NCBI RefSeq assembly: GCF_013433315.1 | Contig: NZ_WXVV01000005.1 | Coordinates: forward strand, 124,001 to 188,000 | Origin: Pseudomonas crudilactis | GTDB taxonomy: Bacteria > Pseudomonadota > Gammaproteobacteria > Pseudomonadales > Pseudomonadaceae | Direction of reading: 5' to 3' | Length of the DNA: 64,000 nucleotides | Part shown: piece by piece, positions 26,036 through 35,263 of the stretch | Numbering within the stretch: the stretch's first letter is position 1 | How the letters are laid out: each line of letters opens with the position of its first letter | The notes under the pieces: generated by a model | The model's input: the letters and a program-made list of their open reading frames with translations, nothing else | Databases searched by the model: none | What the model was told of the DNA's origin: nothing | Translations under genes and position numbers: made by a program

Positions 26036-27577
26036 ATGAACTCCGCACTTGGACTGGGGGCTTTTCCCCGTCGCCGTACCTTCGGTGTACTCACCGCCAG
26101 CTTGCTGGCCTTCTCCGTTAACGCCGCGCCGCTGACCCGCGATAACGGTGCCGCAGTGGGCGACAATCAGAACTCACAGACTGCCGGCGCCAACGGTCCG
26201 GTGCTGCTGCAGGATGTGCAACTGATTCAGAAGTTGCAGCGTTTTGACCGTGAACGCATTCCCGAGCGCGTGGTTCACGCTCGCGGTACCGGCGCCCATG
26301 GCACCTTCACCGTGACCAACGATCTTAGCGACTTGAGCAAGGCCAAGGTGTTCGCCGCCGGCCAGAGTACGCCGGTATTTGTGCGCTTCTCTGCGGTGGT
26401 GCACGGCAATCACTCGCCGGAAACCCTGCGTGACCCACGGGGTTTCGCCACCAAGTTCTACACGGCCGATGGCAACTGGGATCTTGTCGGTAACAATTTC
26501 CCGACCTTTTTCATCCGTGACGCGATCAAGTTTCCCGACATGGTGCACGCCTTCAAACCCGACCCACGGACTAACCTCGATGACGATTCGCGTCGCTTCG
26601 ACTTCTTCTCCCATGTACCGGAGGCCACTCGCACGCTGACCGAGCTGTATTCGAATTCGGGAACTCCCGCCAGTTATCGAGAGATGGACGGCAATGGTGT
26701 GCATGCGTACAAGTTGATCAACGCCAAGGGCGAAGTTAACTATGTAAAGTTTCACTGGAAGAGCTTGCAGGGAATTAATAATCTGACTCCAAAGCAAGTC
26801 GCTAACGTTCAGGGTCAAGACTACAGTCACATGACCAATGACCTGGTGAGCAACATTAATAAAGGTAACTTCCCGAAGTGGGACTTGTACATTCAAGTGC
26901 TGAAACCACAAGATTTGTCCAAGTTTGATTTTGATCCATTAGACGCTACCAAGATCTGGCCGGGTATTCCTGAACGAAAAGTTGGACAAATGGTATTGAA
27001 CCGCAATCCGGCGAATGTCTTCCAGGAGACCGAACAAGTGGCCATGGCGCCGGCCAATATTGTTCCGGGTATCGAACCTTCCGAAGACCGTTTGTTGCAA
27101 GGTCGAGTGTTCTCTTATGCTGATACGCAAATGTATCGCCTGGGTGCCAATGCGCTGCAGTTGCCTATCAATGCGCCGAAAGTTGCCGTGAATAATGGTA
27201 ATCAGGATGGCGCGATGAACTTCGGCGCCAGCAACAGCGGCGTGAACTATCAGCCGAGCCGACTGCAACCCCGTGATGAGACGCCAAGTGCGCGTTACAG
27301 CCAGGCGGCGCTGTCGGGCAGCACGCAGCAGGCGAAGATCCAGCGTGAGCAGAACTTCAAGCAAGCCGGTGATCTGTATCGCTCGTTCAGCCAGCAGGAG
27401 CGTCAGGACCTGATCGACAGCTTCGGCGGCTCACTGGCGACCACCGATGACGAGAGCAAGCACATCATCCTGTCCTTCCTTTATAAGGCCGACCCGGAAT
27501 ACGGGACTGGTGTGACCAAAGTGGCCAAGGGTGACCTGAGCCGGGTCAAGGCGTTGGCAGCGAAACTCGCCGACTGA
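26036..27577 (+). CDS. katB: Periplasmic-type catalase KatB
   Basis: 513 residues of small-subunit monofunctional catalase with an N-terminal signal peptide (RTFGVLTASLLAFSVNAAP, cleavage near 30). Active-site parts are visible: His in RVVHARGTGAHGTF, Asn in DLVGNNFPTFFIRD, and the heme Tyr in RVFSYADTQMYRLG. It disproportionates hydrogen peroxide. The paired downstream ankyrin gene matches the known katB-ankB peroxide-inducible unit of P. aeruginosa. A central stretch (about 26640-27240) is visibly richer in A+T and uses codons such as AAT, ATT and TTG more than the flanks. Confidence 0.94.
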   Translation: MNSALGLGAFPRRRTFGVLTASLLAFSVNAAPLTRDNGAAVGDNQNSQTAGANGPVLLQDVQLIQKLQRFDRERIPERVVHARGTGAHGTFTVTNDLSDLSKAKVFAAGQSTPVFVRFSAVVHGNHSPETLRDPRGFATKFYTADGNWDLVGNNFPTFFIRDAIKFPDMVHAFKPDPRTNLDDDSRRFDFFSHVPEATRTLTELYSNSGTPASYREMDGNGVHAYKLINAKGEVNYVKFHWKSLQGINNLTPKQVANVQGQDYSHMTNDLVSNINKGNFPKWDLYIQVLKPQDLSKFDFDPLDATKIWPGIPERKVGQMVLNRNPANVFQETEQVAMAPANIVPGIEPSEDRLLQGRVFSYADTQMYRLGANALQLPINAPKVAVNNGNQDGAMNFGASNSGVNYQPSRLQPRDETPSARYSQAALSGSTQQAKIQREQNFKQAGDLYRSFSQQERQDLIDSFGGSLATTDDESKHIILSFLYKADPEYGTGVTKVAKGDLSRVKALAAKLAD

Positions 27578-27637
27578 TCTCGACGCCGTGCAGCGCGGGG
27601 CCTGATTCGGGCCCCGTTCTGTCCAAGGAGAGTGTTT

Positions 27638-28174
27638 ATGCGTTCCTATCTCTTGCTGTTACTCGCCTGCCTGTCCTTTACAGCGCAGGCCGGGCAAAGC
27701 CCTGAGGCGATCAAGGCACAGTTGCAGGATTACTATTTCGATGCCGCCCGGCGCGGTGACGTGCCGATGCTCGACACCTTTATCGAGTCCGGCTATTCCC
27801 TCGATACCCGCGACAGCAAAGGCTACACCGCGCTGATTCTCGCGGCTTATCACGGTCAAGCGCCGGCGGTGGAGCGGTTACTCGCTGCCGGCGCCGATGC
27901 CTGTGCGCAAGATCAACGCGGCAACACCGCGCTGATGGGGGCGATTTTCAAAGGTGAACTACAGATCGCCCGTCGCTTGATGGCCACCGATTGCAGCCCC
28001 GATCAGCGTAATAGTGCCGGGCAGACGGCAGCCATGTACGCCGGGTTGTTCAAGCGCCTGGAATTGCTCGATGCGCTCAAGGCCAAGGGCGCCGACCTCA
28101 ATGCCGAAGACCCGCTGGGCAATAGCGCCGCGCGTCTGGCCAACGGCGAAATCCGCACCGTCGCGCCGCGCTGA
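27638..28174 (+). CDS. ankB: Ankyrin-repeat periplasmic protein AnkB
   Basis: 178 residues. A signal peptide (MRSYLLLLLACLSFTAQA) is followed by about four ankyrin repeats (DSKGYTALILAAYHGQAPAVERLLAAGADA, DQRGNTALMGAIFKGELQIARRLM, NSAGQTAAMYAGLFKRLELLDAL). AnkB supports full KatB activity in P. aeruginosa. ATG at 27638 follows AAGGAG by seven bases; a GTG two codons earlier is less likely. It is 60 bp from katB and probably co-transcribed. Confidence 0.9.
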   Translation: MRSYLLLLLACLSFTAQAGQSPEAIKAQLQDYYFDAARRGDVPMLDTFIESGYSLDTRDSKGYTALILAAYHGQAPAVERLLAAGADACAQDQRGNTALMGAIFKGELQIARRLMATDCSPDQRNSAGQTAAMYAGLFKRLELLDALKAKGADLNAEDPLGNSAARLANGEIRTVAPR

Positions 28175-28217
28175 GCGGTGGCTGCGTTATCATCGCGGTT
28201 TTTGCCGGGGGATCCAG

Positions 28218-29585
28218 ATGGCCAAGGCCAAGCGCATGTACGGCTGCACTGAGTGCGGCGCAACCTTTCCCAAGTGGGCGGGCCAGTGCGGCGAGTGTGG
28301 CGCCTGGAACACCCTGACTGAAACCATGATCGAGAGCGGTGGTGCCACCGCGCCGACCGGTCGCACCGGTTGGGCCGGGCAGCAGGCGCAGATCAAGACG
28401 CTGGCCGAAGTCAGCATCGAAGAGATTCCGCGTTTCTCCACCGCGTCCGGTGAACTGGATCGGGTTTTGGGCGGCGGTCTGGTCGATGGTTCGGTGGTGT
28501 TGATCGGCGGTGATCCTGGCATAGGCAAATCGACGATCCTGTTGCAGACCCTGTGCAACCTCGCCAAGAGCATGCCGGCCCTTTATGTCACTGGCGAAGA
28601 GTCCCAGCAGCAAGTGGCCATGCGCGCCCGGCGCCTCGGCTTGCCCCAGGATCAACTGCGGGTGATGACTGAAACCTGCATCGAAACCATCATCGCCACG
28701 GCCCGTCAGGAAAAGCCCAAGGTGATGGTGATTGACTCGATCCAGACGATCTTCACCGAACAGCTGCAATCGGCACCTGGCGGCGTATCGCAAGTGCGCG
28801 AGAGTGCGGCGTTGCTGGTGCGTTACGCCAAGCAAAGTGGTACGGCGATTTTCCTCGTCGGCCACGTCACCAAGGAAGGCGCGCTGGCGGGGCCTCGCGT
28901 TCTCGAGCACATGGTCGACACCGTGCTGTATTTCGAAGGTGAATCCGATGGGCGTCTGCGTTTGCTGCGTGCGGTGAAAAACCGTTTCGGTGCGGTCAAC
29001 GAACTCGGTGTGTTCGGCATGACCGACAAGGGGTTGAAAGAAGTCTCCAACCCCTCGGCGATTTTTCTTACCCGTGCGCAGGAAGAAGTCCCCGGCAGTG
29101 TGGTGATGGCGACGTGGGAGGGCACACGGCCGATGCTGGTGGAAGTGCAGGCGCTGGTGGATGACAGTCATCTGGCCAACCCGCGTCGGGTAACGCTGGG
29201 GCTGGATCAGAACCGTTTGGCGATGTTGCTCGCGGTTTTGCATCGCCATGGCGGCATTCCGACTCACGATCAGGATGTGTTCCTCAACGTGGTCGGTGGG
29301 GTGAAGGTGCTGGAGACGGCATCGGATCTGGCGTTGATGGCGGCGGTGATGTCGAGCCTGCGCAATCGGCCGTTGCCGCATGATCTGTTGGTGTTTGGTG
29401 AGGTCGGGCTGTCTGGTGAAGTGCGCCCGGTGCCGAGCGGGCAGGAGCGTCTGAAGGAAGCGGCCAAGCATGGCTTCAAGCGGGCGATCGTGCCGAAGGG
29501 CAATGCGCCGAAGGAATCGCCTCCGGGCTTGCAGATCATCGCCGTGACCCGCCTCGAACAGGCCCTCGACGCGCTCTTCGAATAA
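28218..29585 (+). CDS. radA: DNA repair protein RadA (Sms)
   Basis: 455 residues. The order is a C4 zinc finger (CTECGATFPKWAGQCGECGAWN, about 10-31), a RecA-like ATPase with Walker A GGDPGIGKST (about 95) and Walker B VMVIDSIQTI, the RadA-specific KNRFG motif (LRAVKNRFGAVNE), and a C-terminal Lon-protease-like domain (FGEVGLSGEVRPV). It drives branch migration in recombination. The frame continues upstream through ankB sequence, but ATG at 28218 gives the conserved start MAKAKRMYGCTEC. Confidence 0.97.
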   Translation: MAKAKRMYGCTECGATFPKWAGQCGECGAWNTLTETMIESGGATAPTGRTGWAGQQAQIKTLAEVSIEEIPRFSTASGELDRVLGGGLVDGSVVLIGGDPGIGKSTILLQTLCNLAKSMPALYVTGEESQQQVAMRARRLGLPQDQLRVMTETCIETIIATARQEKPKVMVIDSIQTIFTEQLQSAPGGVSQVRESAALLVRYAKQSGTAIFLVGHVTKEGALAGPRVLEHMVDTVLYFEGESDGRLRLLRAVKNRFGAVNELGVFGMTDKGLKEVSNPSAIFLTRAQEEVPGSVVMATWEGTRPMLVEVQALVDDSHLANPRRVTLGLDQNRLAMLLAVLHRHGGIPTHDQDVFLNVVGGVKVLETASDLALMAAVMSSLRNRPLPHDLLVFGEVGLSGEVRPVPSGQERLKEAAKHGFKRAIVPKGNAPKESPPGLQIIAVTRLEQALDALFE

Positions 29586-29597
29586 ACCACCGACCCC

Positions 29598-29687
29598 TGT
29601 AGGAGTGAGCCTGCTCGCGATAGCGGTACATCAACCAACTGAAGTGTTGAATGTAAAAACGCTATCGCGAGCAGGCTCACTCCTACA
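29598..29687. repeat. REPIN 4 (GTAGGAGTGAGCCTGCTCGC variant)
   Basis: An inverted pair of TGTAGGAGTGAGCCTGCTCG units lies between the convergent radA and mapZ genes. Confidence 0.9.
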
Positions 29688-29705
29688 TTTGATCTTTGGT
29701 GGATT

Positions 29706-30074
29706 CTAGATCTCGATCAGGGCGCCCAATTCGCGTTCCAGCTCTTGCGGATCGGCCAGGTTCAACTCGATCAACCGCCGCAACCGCTGGATCGATTCCA
29801 GACTGATATGCCGGCAGACAAAACCCAACTGGCCGTTCTCCTCATGTGCCAGATGCACATCCATCTCGATATCGGTGTCATCGCTCAGATGAATGTCGAC
29901 AAAAAAATCCTTCTCCGCATCCCCCAACCACGGCTCCGGCCGTTCGATCAGCAGCCCTTTGAGCGACAGATCAATCAACTTCACTGGCCAGATGAACTGG
30001 CCCTGACTCAGCTCGGTTCTGGCATCGAACGCAATACGTTTGAAGCGACGACGGTTGGCTGGGTGCTCGCTCAT
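29706..30074 (-). CDS. mapZ: PilZ-domain c-di-GMP receptor, MapZ-like
   Basis: 122 residues, a stand-alone PilZ domain. The c-di-GMP motif is complete: RRRFKR (RxxxR, residues about 8-13) and DLSLKG (D/NxSxxG). The ending RRLIELNLADPQELERELGAL and the overall sequence resemble P. aeruginosa PA4608/MapZ as I recall it, which inhibits the chemotaxis methyltransferase CheR1 when bound to c-di-GMP. The genome position next to radA and cstA also agrees. It is separated by about 8 kb from morA, a possible source of its ligand. Confidence 0.88.
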   Translation of the reverse strand: MSEHPANRRRFKRIAFDARTELSQGQFIWPVKLIDLSLKGLLIERPEPWLGDAEKDFFVDIHLSDDTDIEMDVHLAHEENGQLGFVCRHISLESIQRLRRLIELNLADPQELERELGALIEI

Positions 30075-30233
30075 GGCGCAATCCTCATGAAGGTTCGCTG
30101 ACTATAGACCGCGAATGCGGGCGCCAGCCAATCGCTAAAGCGTCTAGACCAACGTCGGGGTATGGCCTTTGGCGCCGTAAGCGCTAAACTCGGGGTGGCT
30201 GTCTTTCTTGTCCACCCTGGCTGGAATAATAAA

Positions 30234-32300
30234 ATGAAAAATAATAATAGCCTGCTACGCCACTTACCCTGGCTAGTGCTGGCAATCGTAGGAGCGTGCG
30301 CCCTGGGCGTAGTGGCATTGCGCCGCGGCGAGGCGATCAACGCCTTGTGGATCGTGGTCGCTGCCGTGGCCATTTATCTGGTTGCGTATCGTTACTACAG
30401 CCTGTTCATCGCTAACAATGTGATGCAACTGGACCCGCGTCGGGCCACCCCCGCCGTGCTCAACAACGACGGTCTGGACTATGTGCCGACCAACAAACAC
30501 ATTCTTTTCGGTCACCACTTCGCTGCCATCGCTGGCGCAGGACCTCTGGTCGGCCCGGTATTGGCGGCGCAGATGGGCTACTTGCCCGGCACGCTCTGGC
30601 TGATTGCCGGCGTGGTGCTGGCGGGCGCGGTGCAGGACTTCATGGTTCTGTTCATGTCGACCCGGCGCAACGGCCGTTCCCTGGGCGACATGGTGCGTGA
30701 AGAAATGGGCCGCGTGCCCGGCACCATCGCCTTGTTCGGCTGCTTCCTGATCATGATCATCATCCTCGCGGTGCTGGCATTGATCGTGGTTAAAGCGCTG
30801 GCCGAGAGCCCATGGGGCATCTTCACCGTGATGGCAACCATCCCGATCGCGATGTTCATGGGCATTTACATGCGCTACATCCGCCCGGGTCGCATCGGCG
30901 AAATTTCCGTAGTCGGCGTGTTGCTGCTGCTCGGTTCGATCTGGCTCGGCGGGCAGATTGCTGCTGATCCGGTGTGGGCCAAGGCGTTCACCTTCACTGG
31001 CGTGCAGATTACCTGGATGCTGGTCGGTTACGGTTTCGTCGCGGCGTCGCTGCCGGTCTGGCTGATTCTGGCACCGCGTGACTACCTCTCCACCTTCCTC
31101 AAGATCGGCACCATCATCGCCCTGGCGATCGGTATTCTGGTGACCATGCCCGAGCTGAAAATGCCGGCGCTGACCCAGTTTGTCGACGGCACTGGTCCGG
31201 TGTGGAAGGGCGGTCTGTTCCCGTTCCTGTTCATCACCATCGCTTGCGGTGCGGTATCGGGTTTCCACGCACTGATTTCTTCGGGCACCACGCCGAAACT
31301 GCTGGATAACGAAACCAACGCCCGTTACATCGGTTACGGCGGCATGCTGATGGAGTCGTTCGTCGCCATCATGGCCATGGTTGCCGCGTCGGTGATCGAG
31401 CCAGGCGTGTACTTCGCCATGAACAGCCCGGCTGCCGTGGTTGGCAGTGACGTGGCATCGGTTGCGCAAGTAGTTTCCAGCTGGGGCTTTGCGATCACGC
31501 CGGAAGCGCTGCAAGCGGTGGCGCATGACATTGGTGAAACCACCATCCTGGCCCGTGCCGGTGGTGCGCCGACCCTGGCGGTCGGTATCGCGCAGATCCT
31601 GCACAGTGTCCTGCCGGGTGAAAACACCATGGCGTTCTGGTACCACTTTGCGATCCTGTTCGAAGCGCTGTTCATTCTGACGGCTGTGGATGCGGGCACT
31701 CGTGCCGGACGTTTCATGCTGCAGGACTTGCTCGGCTCCTTCGTGCCGGCGCTGAAGCGCACCGAATCGTGGACTGCCAACCTGATCGCCACCGCCGGTT
31801 GTGTGGCGATGTGGGGCTGGTTGCTGTATCAGGGCGTAATCGATCCACTGGGCGGCATCAACACCCTGTGGCCACTGTTCGGTATCTCTAACCAGATGCT
31901 GGCCGGTATTGCGCTGATGCTGGGCACCGTGGTCCTGATCAAAATGAAGCGTCAGCGCTACATTTGGGTCACCCTGTTGCCGGCTACCTGGCTGCTGATT
32001 TGCACCACGACCGCAGGCTTCATCAAGCTGTTCGATGCCAACCCGGCGATCGGCTTCCTGTCGCTGGCCAAAAAGTACAGCGATGCGCTGGCCAATGGTC
32101 AGGTGCTGGCACCGGCAAAAAGCGTCGAGCAGATGCAGCACGTGATCTTCAACGCTTACACCAACGCAACGCTCACCGCGCTGTTCCTGTTCGTGGTCTT
32201 CAGCATCCTGTTCTACGCGCTCAAGGTCGGCGTCGCCGCTTGGGGCAAAAAAGAGCGTACGGATAAAGAATCGCCATTCCAGGCCCTGCCGGATGCGTAA
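30234..32300 (+). CDS. cstA: CstA/BtsT-family pyruvate or peptide transporter
   Basis: 688 residues with about 16-18 membrane segments. Family stretches include the N-terminal RYYSLFIANNVMQLDP, then HILFGHHFAAIAGAGPLVGPVLAAQMGYLPG, and STRRNGRSLGDMVREEMG. Homologues take up pyruvate (BtsT/CstA) or peptides during carbon limitation. It is followed by yjiX and yjiA genes, the E. coli btsT-yjiX-yjiA order, which favours the BtsT (pyruvate/proton) role. ATG at 30234 begins MKNNNSLLRHLPW; the frame is open upstream without a better start. Confidence 0.92.
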   Translation: MKNNNSLLRHLPWLVLAIVGACALGVVALRRGEAINALWIVVAAVAIYLVAYRYYSLFIANNVMQLDPRRATPAVLNNDGLDYVPTNKHILFGHHFAAIAGAGPLVGPVLAAQMGYLPGTLWLIAGVVLAGAVQDFMVLFMSTRRNGRSLGDMVREEMGRVPGTIALFGCFLIMIIILAVLALIVVKALAESPWGIFTVMATIPIAMFMGIYMRYIRPGRIGEISVVGVLLLLGSIWLGGQIAADPVWAKAFTFTGVQITWMLVGYGFVAASLPVWLILAPRDYLSTFLKIGTIIALAIGILVTMPELKMPALTQFVDGTGPVWKGGLFPFLFITIACGAVSGFHALISSGTTPKLLDNETNARYIGYGGMLMESFVAIMAMVAASVIEPGVYFAMNSPAAVVGSDVASVAQVVSSWGFAITPEALQAVAHDIGETTILARAGGAPTLAVGIAQILHSVLPGENTMAFWYHFAILFEALFILTAVDAGTRAGRFMLQDLLGSFVPALKRTESWTANLIATAGCVAMWGWLLYQGVIDPLGGINTLWPLFGISNQMLAGIALMLGTVVLIKMKRQRYIWVTLLPATWLLICTTTAGFIKLFDANPAIGFLSLAKKYSDALANGQVLAPAKSVEQMQHVIFNAYTNATLTALFLFVVFSILFYALKVGVAAWGKKERTDKESPFQALPDA

Positions 32301-32315
32301 CCAGAGGATTGCACC

Positions 32316-32513
32316 ATGTTCAATGACCTGAGTCGCCTCGGTAAATACCTCGGTCAGGCCGCGCGCCTGATGGTCGGCATGCCCGACTACGACACCTACG
32401 TCGAGCATATGCAAACCAAGCACCCGGACAAACCGGTGATGAGCTACGAGATGTTCTTCCGCGAACGTCAGGAAGCCCGTTACGGTGGCAAGGGTGGGCC
32501 GAAGTGCTGTTGA
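32316..32513 (+). CDS. yjiX: YbdD/YjiX-family small protein
   Basis: 65 residues of DUF466. The sequence [26 protein letters not shown], then [23 protein letters not shown], with a CC at the end, is the standard family pattern. It lies 15 bp after cstA, as throughout the family, and is thought to assist the transporter; the molecular role is not established. GAGG is positioned before the ATG. Confidence 0.92.
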   Translation: MFNDLSRLGKYLGQAARLMVGMPDYDTYVEHMQTKHPDKPVMSYEMFFRERQEARYGGKGGPKCC

Positions 32514-32542
32514 GCTGACAGCCTGCGGTTGATGCAATCCCC

Positions 32543-32632
32543 TGTGGGAGCGAGCCTGCTCGCGAATACGGAGTGTCAGTTGATGAATGATTTGACTGAC
32601 ACACCGCTTTCGCGAGCAGGCTCGCTCCCACA
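32543..32632. repeat. REPIN 5
   Basis: An inverted pair of TGTGGGAGCGAGCCTGCTCG units lies between yjiX and yjiA, so it may uncouple their expression. Confidence 0.9.
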
Positions 32633-32675
32633 GTTGTTTTTGTGTTGTTCATTCATTTTGTGAAGGGGATCTGTT

Positions 32676-33647
32676 TTGTCTTCTCCCATACCTGTAACGG
32701 TACTCAGCGGTTTCCTCGGCGCCGGCAAGACCACTTTGCTGCGCCATATTCTGAAAGCCGAGCACGGCCTGAAAATCGCCGTGATCGAAAACGAATTCAG
32801 CGATGCCGGCATCGACACTCAGTTGTTGGGTGATGAGCCGGTGCAAGTCATGACCCTGGCCAACGGCTGCGTCTGCTGCACCATTCACACTGATCTGACC
32901 AAAGCCTTGTACCTGCTGCTAGAACGGCTGGACAGCGGTGAAATTGCGTTCGACCGTCTGGTGATCGAGTGCACCGGGCTGGCCGATCCAGCCCCGGTGG
33001 CGCAGACCTTTTTCATCGACGAAGAACTGCGCGAGCGTTACCTGCTCGACGGCATCATCACCCTGGTCGATGCGGCGCACGCGGATGTGCACCTGACCCA
33101 AACCATTGCCCAGGCGCAGATCGGTTTTGCCGACCGCTTGCTGGTGAGCAAGACCGATCTGGTCGACGAAGCCACGTTCAACGCACTGAGCGAACGCCTG
33201 ACGCGAATCAATCGCCGGGCGCCAGTCCGTGTGGTTGAACACGGCAACATCGATCTGGCAGAACTGCTGGATGTGCGCGGGTTCAACCTCAACGCTGATC
33301 TCGGCGGTGGTTTGAGCTTGCGTCCGGTGAGCAAGGCGCCGTCGATTGATCGTATTTCCAGTCTGGTATTGCGCACCGATCAGCCGCTGGATATCGATCA
33401 GCTCAGCGAGTTCATGAATGAACTGCTCGAGGAACACGGCAAGCAGTTGCTGCGTTACAAAGGCGTGCTGAACATTGCCGGTGAGGATCGGCGCTTGGTG
33501 TTTCAGGGCGTGTTGAAGCTTTATGGTTTCGACTGGGACACCGAATGGGCCGAGGGCGAGGCGCGGGAAAGCGTGATTGTGTTTATTGCTGATGATTTGC
33601 CGGAAGAGAAGATTCGGGCGGGGTTTGCCAGAGTGGTTTCTGCCTGA
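32676..33647 (+). CDS. yjiA: CobW/COG0523-family GTPase YjiA
   Basis: 323 residues. Walker A LSGFLGAGKTTLLRHIL, the metal-binding NGCVCC motif (GCxCC, about residue 66), VIECTGLADPAPVAQTFF, and the guanine-specificity region (LLVSKTDLVD) are intact, and the CobW C-terminal domain follows (KQLLRYKGVLNI). It resembles E. coli YjiA. These GTPases insert or traffic metals, with Zn most often proposed. The start is TTG at 32676, eight bases after AAGGGG; no ATG fits, so translation may be weak. Confidence 0.92.
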   Translation: MSSPIPVTVLSGFLGAGKTTLLRHILKAEHGLKIAVIENEFSDAGIDTQLLGDEPVQVMTLANGCVCCTIHTDLTKALYLLLERLDSGEIAFDRLVIECTGLADPAPVAQTFFIDEELRERYLLDGIITLVDAAHADVHLTQTIAQAQIGFADRLLVSKTDLVDEATFNALSERLTRINRRAPVRVVEHGNIDLAELLDVRGFNLNADLGGGLSLRPVSKAPSIDRISSLVLRTDQPLDIDQLSEFMNELLEEHGKQLLRYKGVLNIAGEDRRLVFQGVLKLYGFDWDTEWAEGEARESVIVFIADDLPEEKIRAGFARVVSA

Positions 33648-33670
33648 TGGGCTTTCGGTGCCCGCAATGA

Positions 33671-33743
33671 CGCCATCGCGAGCAGGCTCACTCCTACAGG
33701 GGAACGCATTTCAAATGTAGGAGCGAGCCTGCTCGCGAAGGCG
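33671..33743. repeat. REPIN 6 (tail-to-tail form)
   Basis: The REP arms point the other way from the standard form: CGCGAGCAGGCTCACTCCTA, a short spacer (GGGGAACGCATTTCAAA), then TAGGAGCGAGCCTGCTCGCG. The same spacer occurs in the repeat at 44241-44310. Confidence 0.85.
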
Positions 33744-33745
33744 AT

Positions 33746-34456
33746 CTAACCGACAGCACAATGCTCAAGGTCTGAACCGAGCAGTGCCTGTTCAAGAAGA
33801 TCCAAATGCCGATTCATCAGCATGCCAGCCTTGGAAGCATCGCCTCGCTCCACTGCTTCCACCAACGCCAAATGCTCCTTCCAAGCGCAACAGCTATGCG
33901 TCTGGCCCTCACTTCGCGCAATCGCCAATGATGTAAGCGGCACAAGACTGCCAAGAAAATGCGCCAACGGCGCATTCCCCGCCATCTGCGCCAAGTGCAG
34001 ATGAAATTCCCCCGACAAGCGAATCGCCGCCCCACGCCGATCCTGCTCAACCGCCTGACGCTCGCGCTCGATCAACCCGCGCAAGCGTTTCAACCCTTCA
34101 GCCTGCGGGCGCTGACACGCCAGACGCACCAAGGTGTTTTCGGCCAGTCGCCGCGCATGCAGAGCCTGCCGCGTCTGCTCCCGATCAGGTGCGGCGACAC
34201 GCGGCCGATGATTGGCCCGCAGCACAATGACCTGCTCAAGCGACAGCTGCGTCAGCACCCGGCGCACATCGGCGCGACTGACACAGAACATCTCTTTCAA
34301 ACTGTCTTCGGTGAAGCGGCTTTCTGGATTGATGCGCTGTTCGAGAATCGCATCCAACAGTCGCGGATAAAGATCCTCCACCGGCGCCCGCAGCCGGGAA
34401 AAGGGCAGGTGCGCGGTGGTCGGCTGGGCGTGCGAGGGTGAAGCGAAACTGTTCAT
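33746..34456 (-). CDS. GntR-family (FCD) transcriptional regulator, distal of two
   Basis: 236 residues. The winged helix (LYPRLLDAILEQRINPESRFTEDSLKEMFCVSRADVRRVLTQL, about 28-70) is followed by an FCD domain with likely metal ligands (EFHLHLAQMAGN, WKEHLALVEAVERGD, LMNRHLDLLEQAL). It lies 19 bp after the other GntR gene and is probably co-transcribed with it and dctA. Effector and targets are unknown. Confidence 0.87.
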   Translation of the reverse strand: MNSFASPSHAQPTTAHLPFSRLRAPVEDLYPRLLDAILEQRINPESRFTEDSLKEMFCVSRADVRRVLTQLSLEQVIVLRANHRPRVAAPDREQTRQALHARRLAENTLVRLACQRPQAEGLKRLRGLIERERQAVEQDRRGAAIRLSGEFHLHLAQMAGNAPLAHFLGSLVPLTSLAIARSEGQTHSCCAWKEHLALVEAVERGDASKAGMLMNRHLDLLEQALLGSDLEHCAVG

Positions 34457-34475
34457 AGCCTGTCTCCAATAGAAA

Positions 34476-35180
34476 TCAGCGACTCAGGTTGTCTTCCGGA
34501 ATATTCAGCTCGATGCCCATGCGCTGACCTTCGCGCAAAATGTGCCGGCGCATTTCGGCGCTGGCCTGGGCGCTGTTCTTGCCGCGGATGGCGCGCACCA
34601 CGGCTTCGTTTTCTTCCAGCCGTTCGGCCAGATGTTCCGGTGAGTTGCGCAGCACTTCAGCGCTCTGCTTGAGGGCGTTGCTGGTCTGTTGCACCACACT
34701 CTGGAAGATCGGATTCGAGGTCAGGGTGAACAGCTCTTCGTGGAAGGCGATGTAGGCGTTGACTCCGGCTTCGCTGTCGCCGGCTTCAAGGGCTTCGCGC
34801 ATGTCCATCAGGGTCAGGCGCAACTGGCCGACTTCCTTGCTGCTGATCGACTGCGCCACCAGACCGACGATGAACGGCTCGAGGGTGTAACGTAGTTGCA
34901 GCACGTCTTCGAGGCTGGCCCCGGCGACTGCGCTGTCGTGGCTCTGGCTGTCGCCGATTTGCGCGTCGAGCACGACCACGCCTTTGCCCGGCATCGAACG
35001 CACCAGGCCCAGGGTTTCCAGGACGATCACCGCTTCACGCAAGCTCGGGCGGCTGATGCCCAGTTGCTCGGCCAGTTCACGCTGGCCCGGCAGCATGTCG
35101 CCGGAGCGCCACTGCCCACGGGCCAATGCGGCGCGCAGTTTTTCTACGACTGAGTTGACGACGGTTGATGTGGTAATCAC
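34476..35180 (-). CDS. GntR-family (FadR subfamily) regulator beside dctA
   Basis: 234 residues. The HTH GDMLPGQRELAEQLGISRPSLREAVIVLETLGLVRSMPGKGVVV is classical FadR type, followed by an FCD domain (ISSKEVGQLRLTLMDMREALE, FHEELFTLTSNPIFQSVV, MRRHILREGQRMG). GTG at 35180 is used, with GGAG eight bases upstream. It follows dctA by 83 bp, in which a degenerate type II repeat hairpin is seen. The two GGT-N3-ACC sites upstream of dctA are the type bound by FadR-subfamily regulators such as PdhR and LldR, suggesting it controls dctA in response to an organic acid. Confidence 0.88.
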   Translation of the reverse strand: MITTSTVVNSVVEKLRAALARGQWRSGDMLPGQRELAEQLGISRPSLREAVIVLETLGLVRSMPGKGVVVLDAQIGDSQSHDSAVAGASLEDVLQLRYTLEPFIVGLVAQSISSKEVGQLRLTLMDMREALEAGDSEAGVNAYIAFHEELFTLTSNPIFQSVVQQTSNALKQSAEVLRNSPEHLAERLEENEAVVRAIRGKNSAQASAEMRRHILREGQRMGIELNIPEDNLSR

Positions 35181-35263
35181 TTGTCTTGCTCCATGTGCCC
35201 AAAGGGGCGCCGCAAACCGGGATCAAAAGATCGCCACTTGCGGCAGCGCCGATAGGGTTGAAA

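Noticed and set aside
30273..32537. 754-codon open frame on the minus strand opposite cstA
   Set aside because: It mirrors the high G+C third positions of cstA; its product is rich in His, Gln, Arg and Asp with no family pattern, and cstA plus yjiX fully explain the region.
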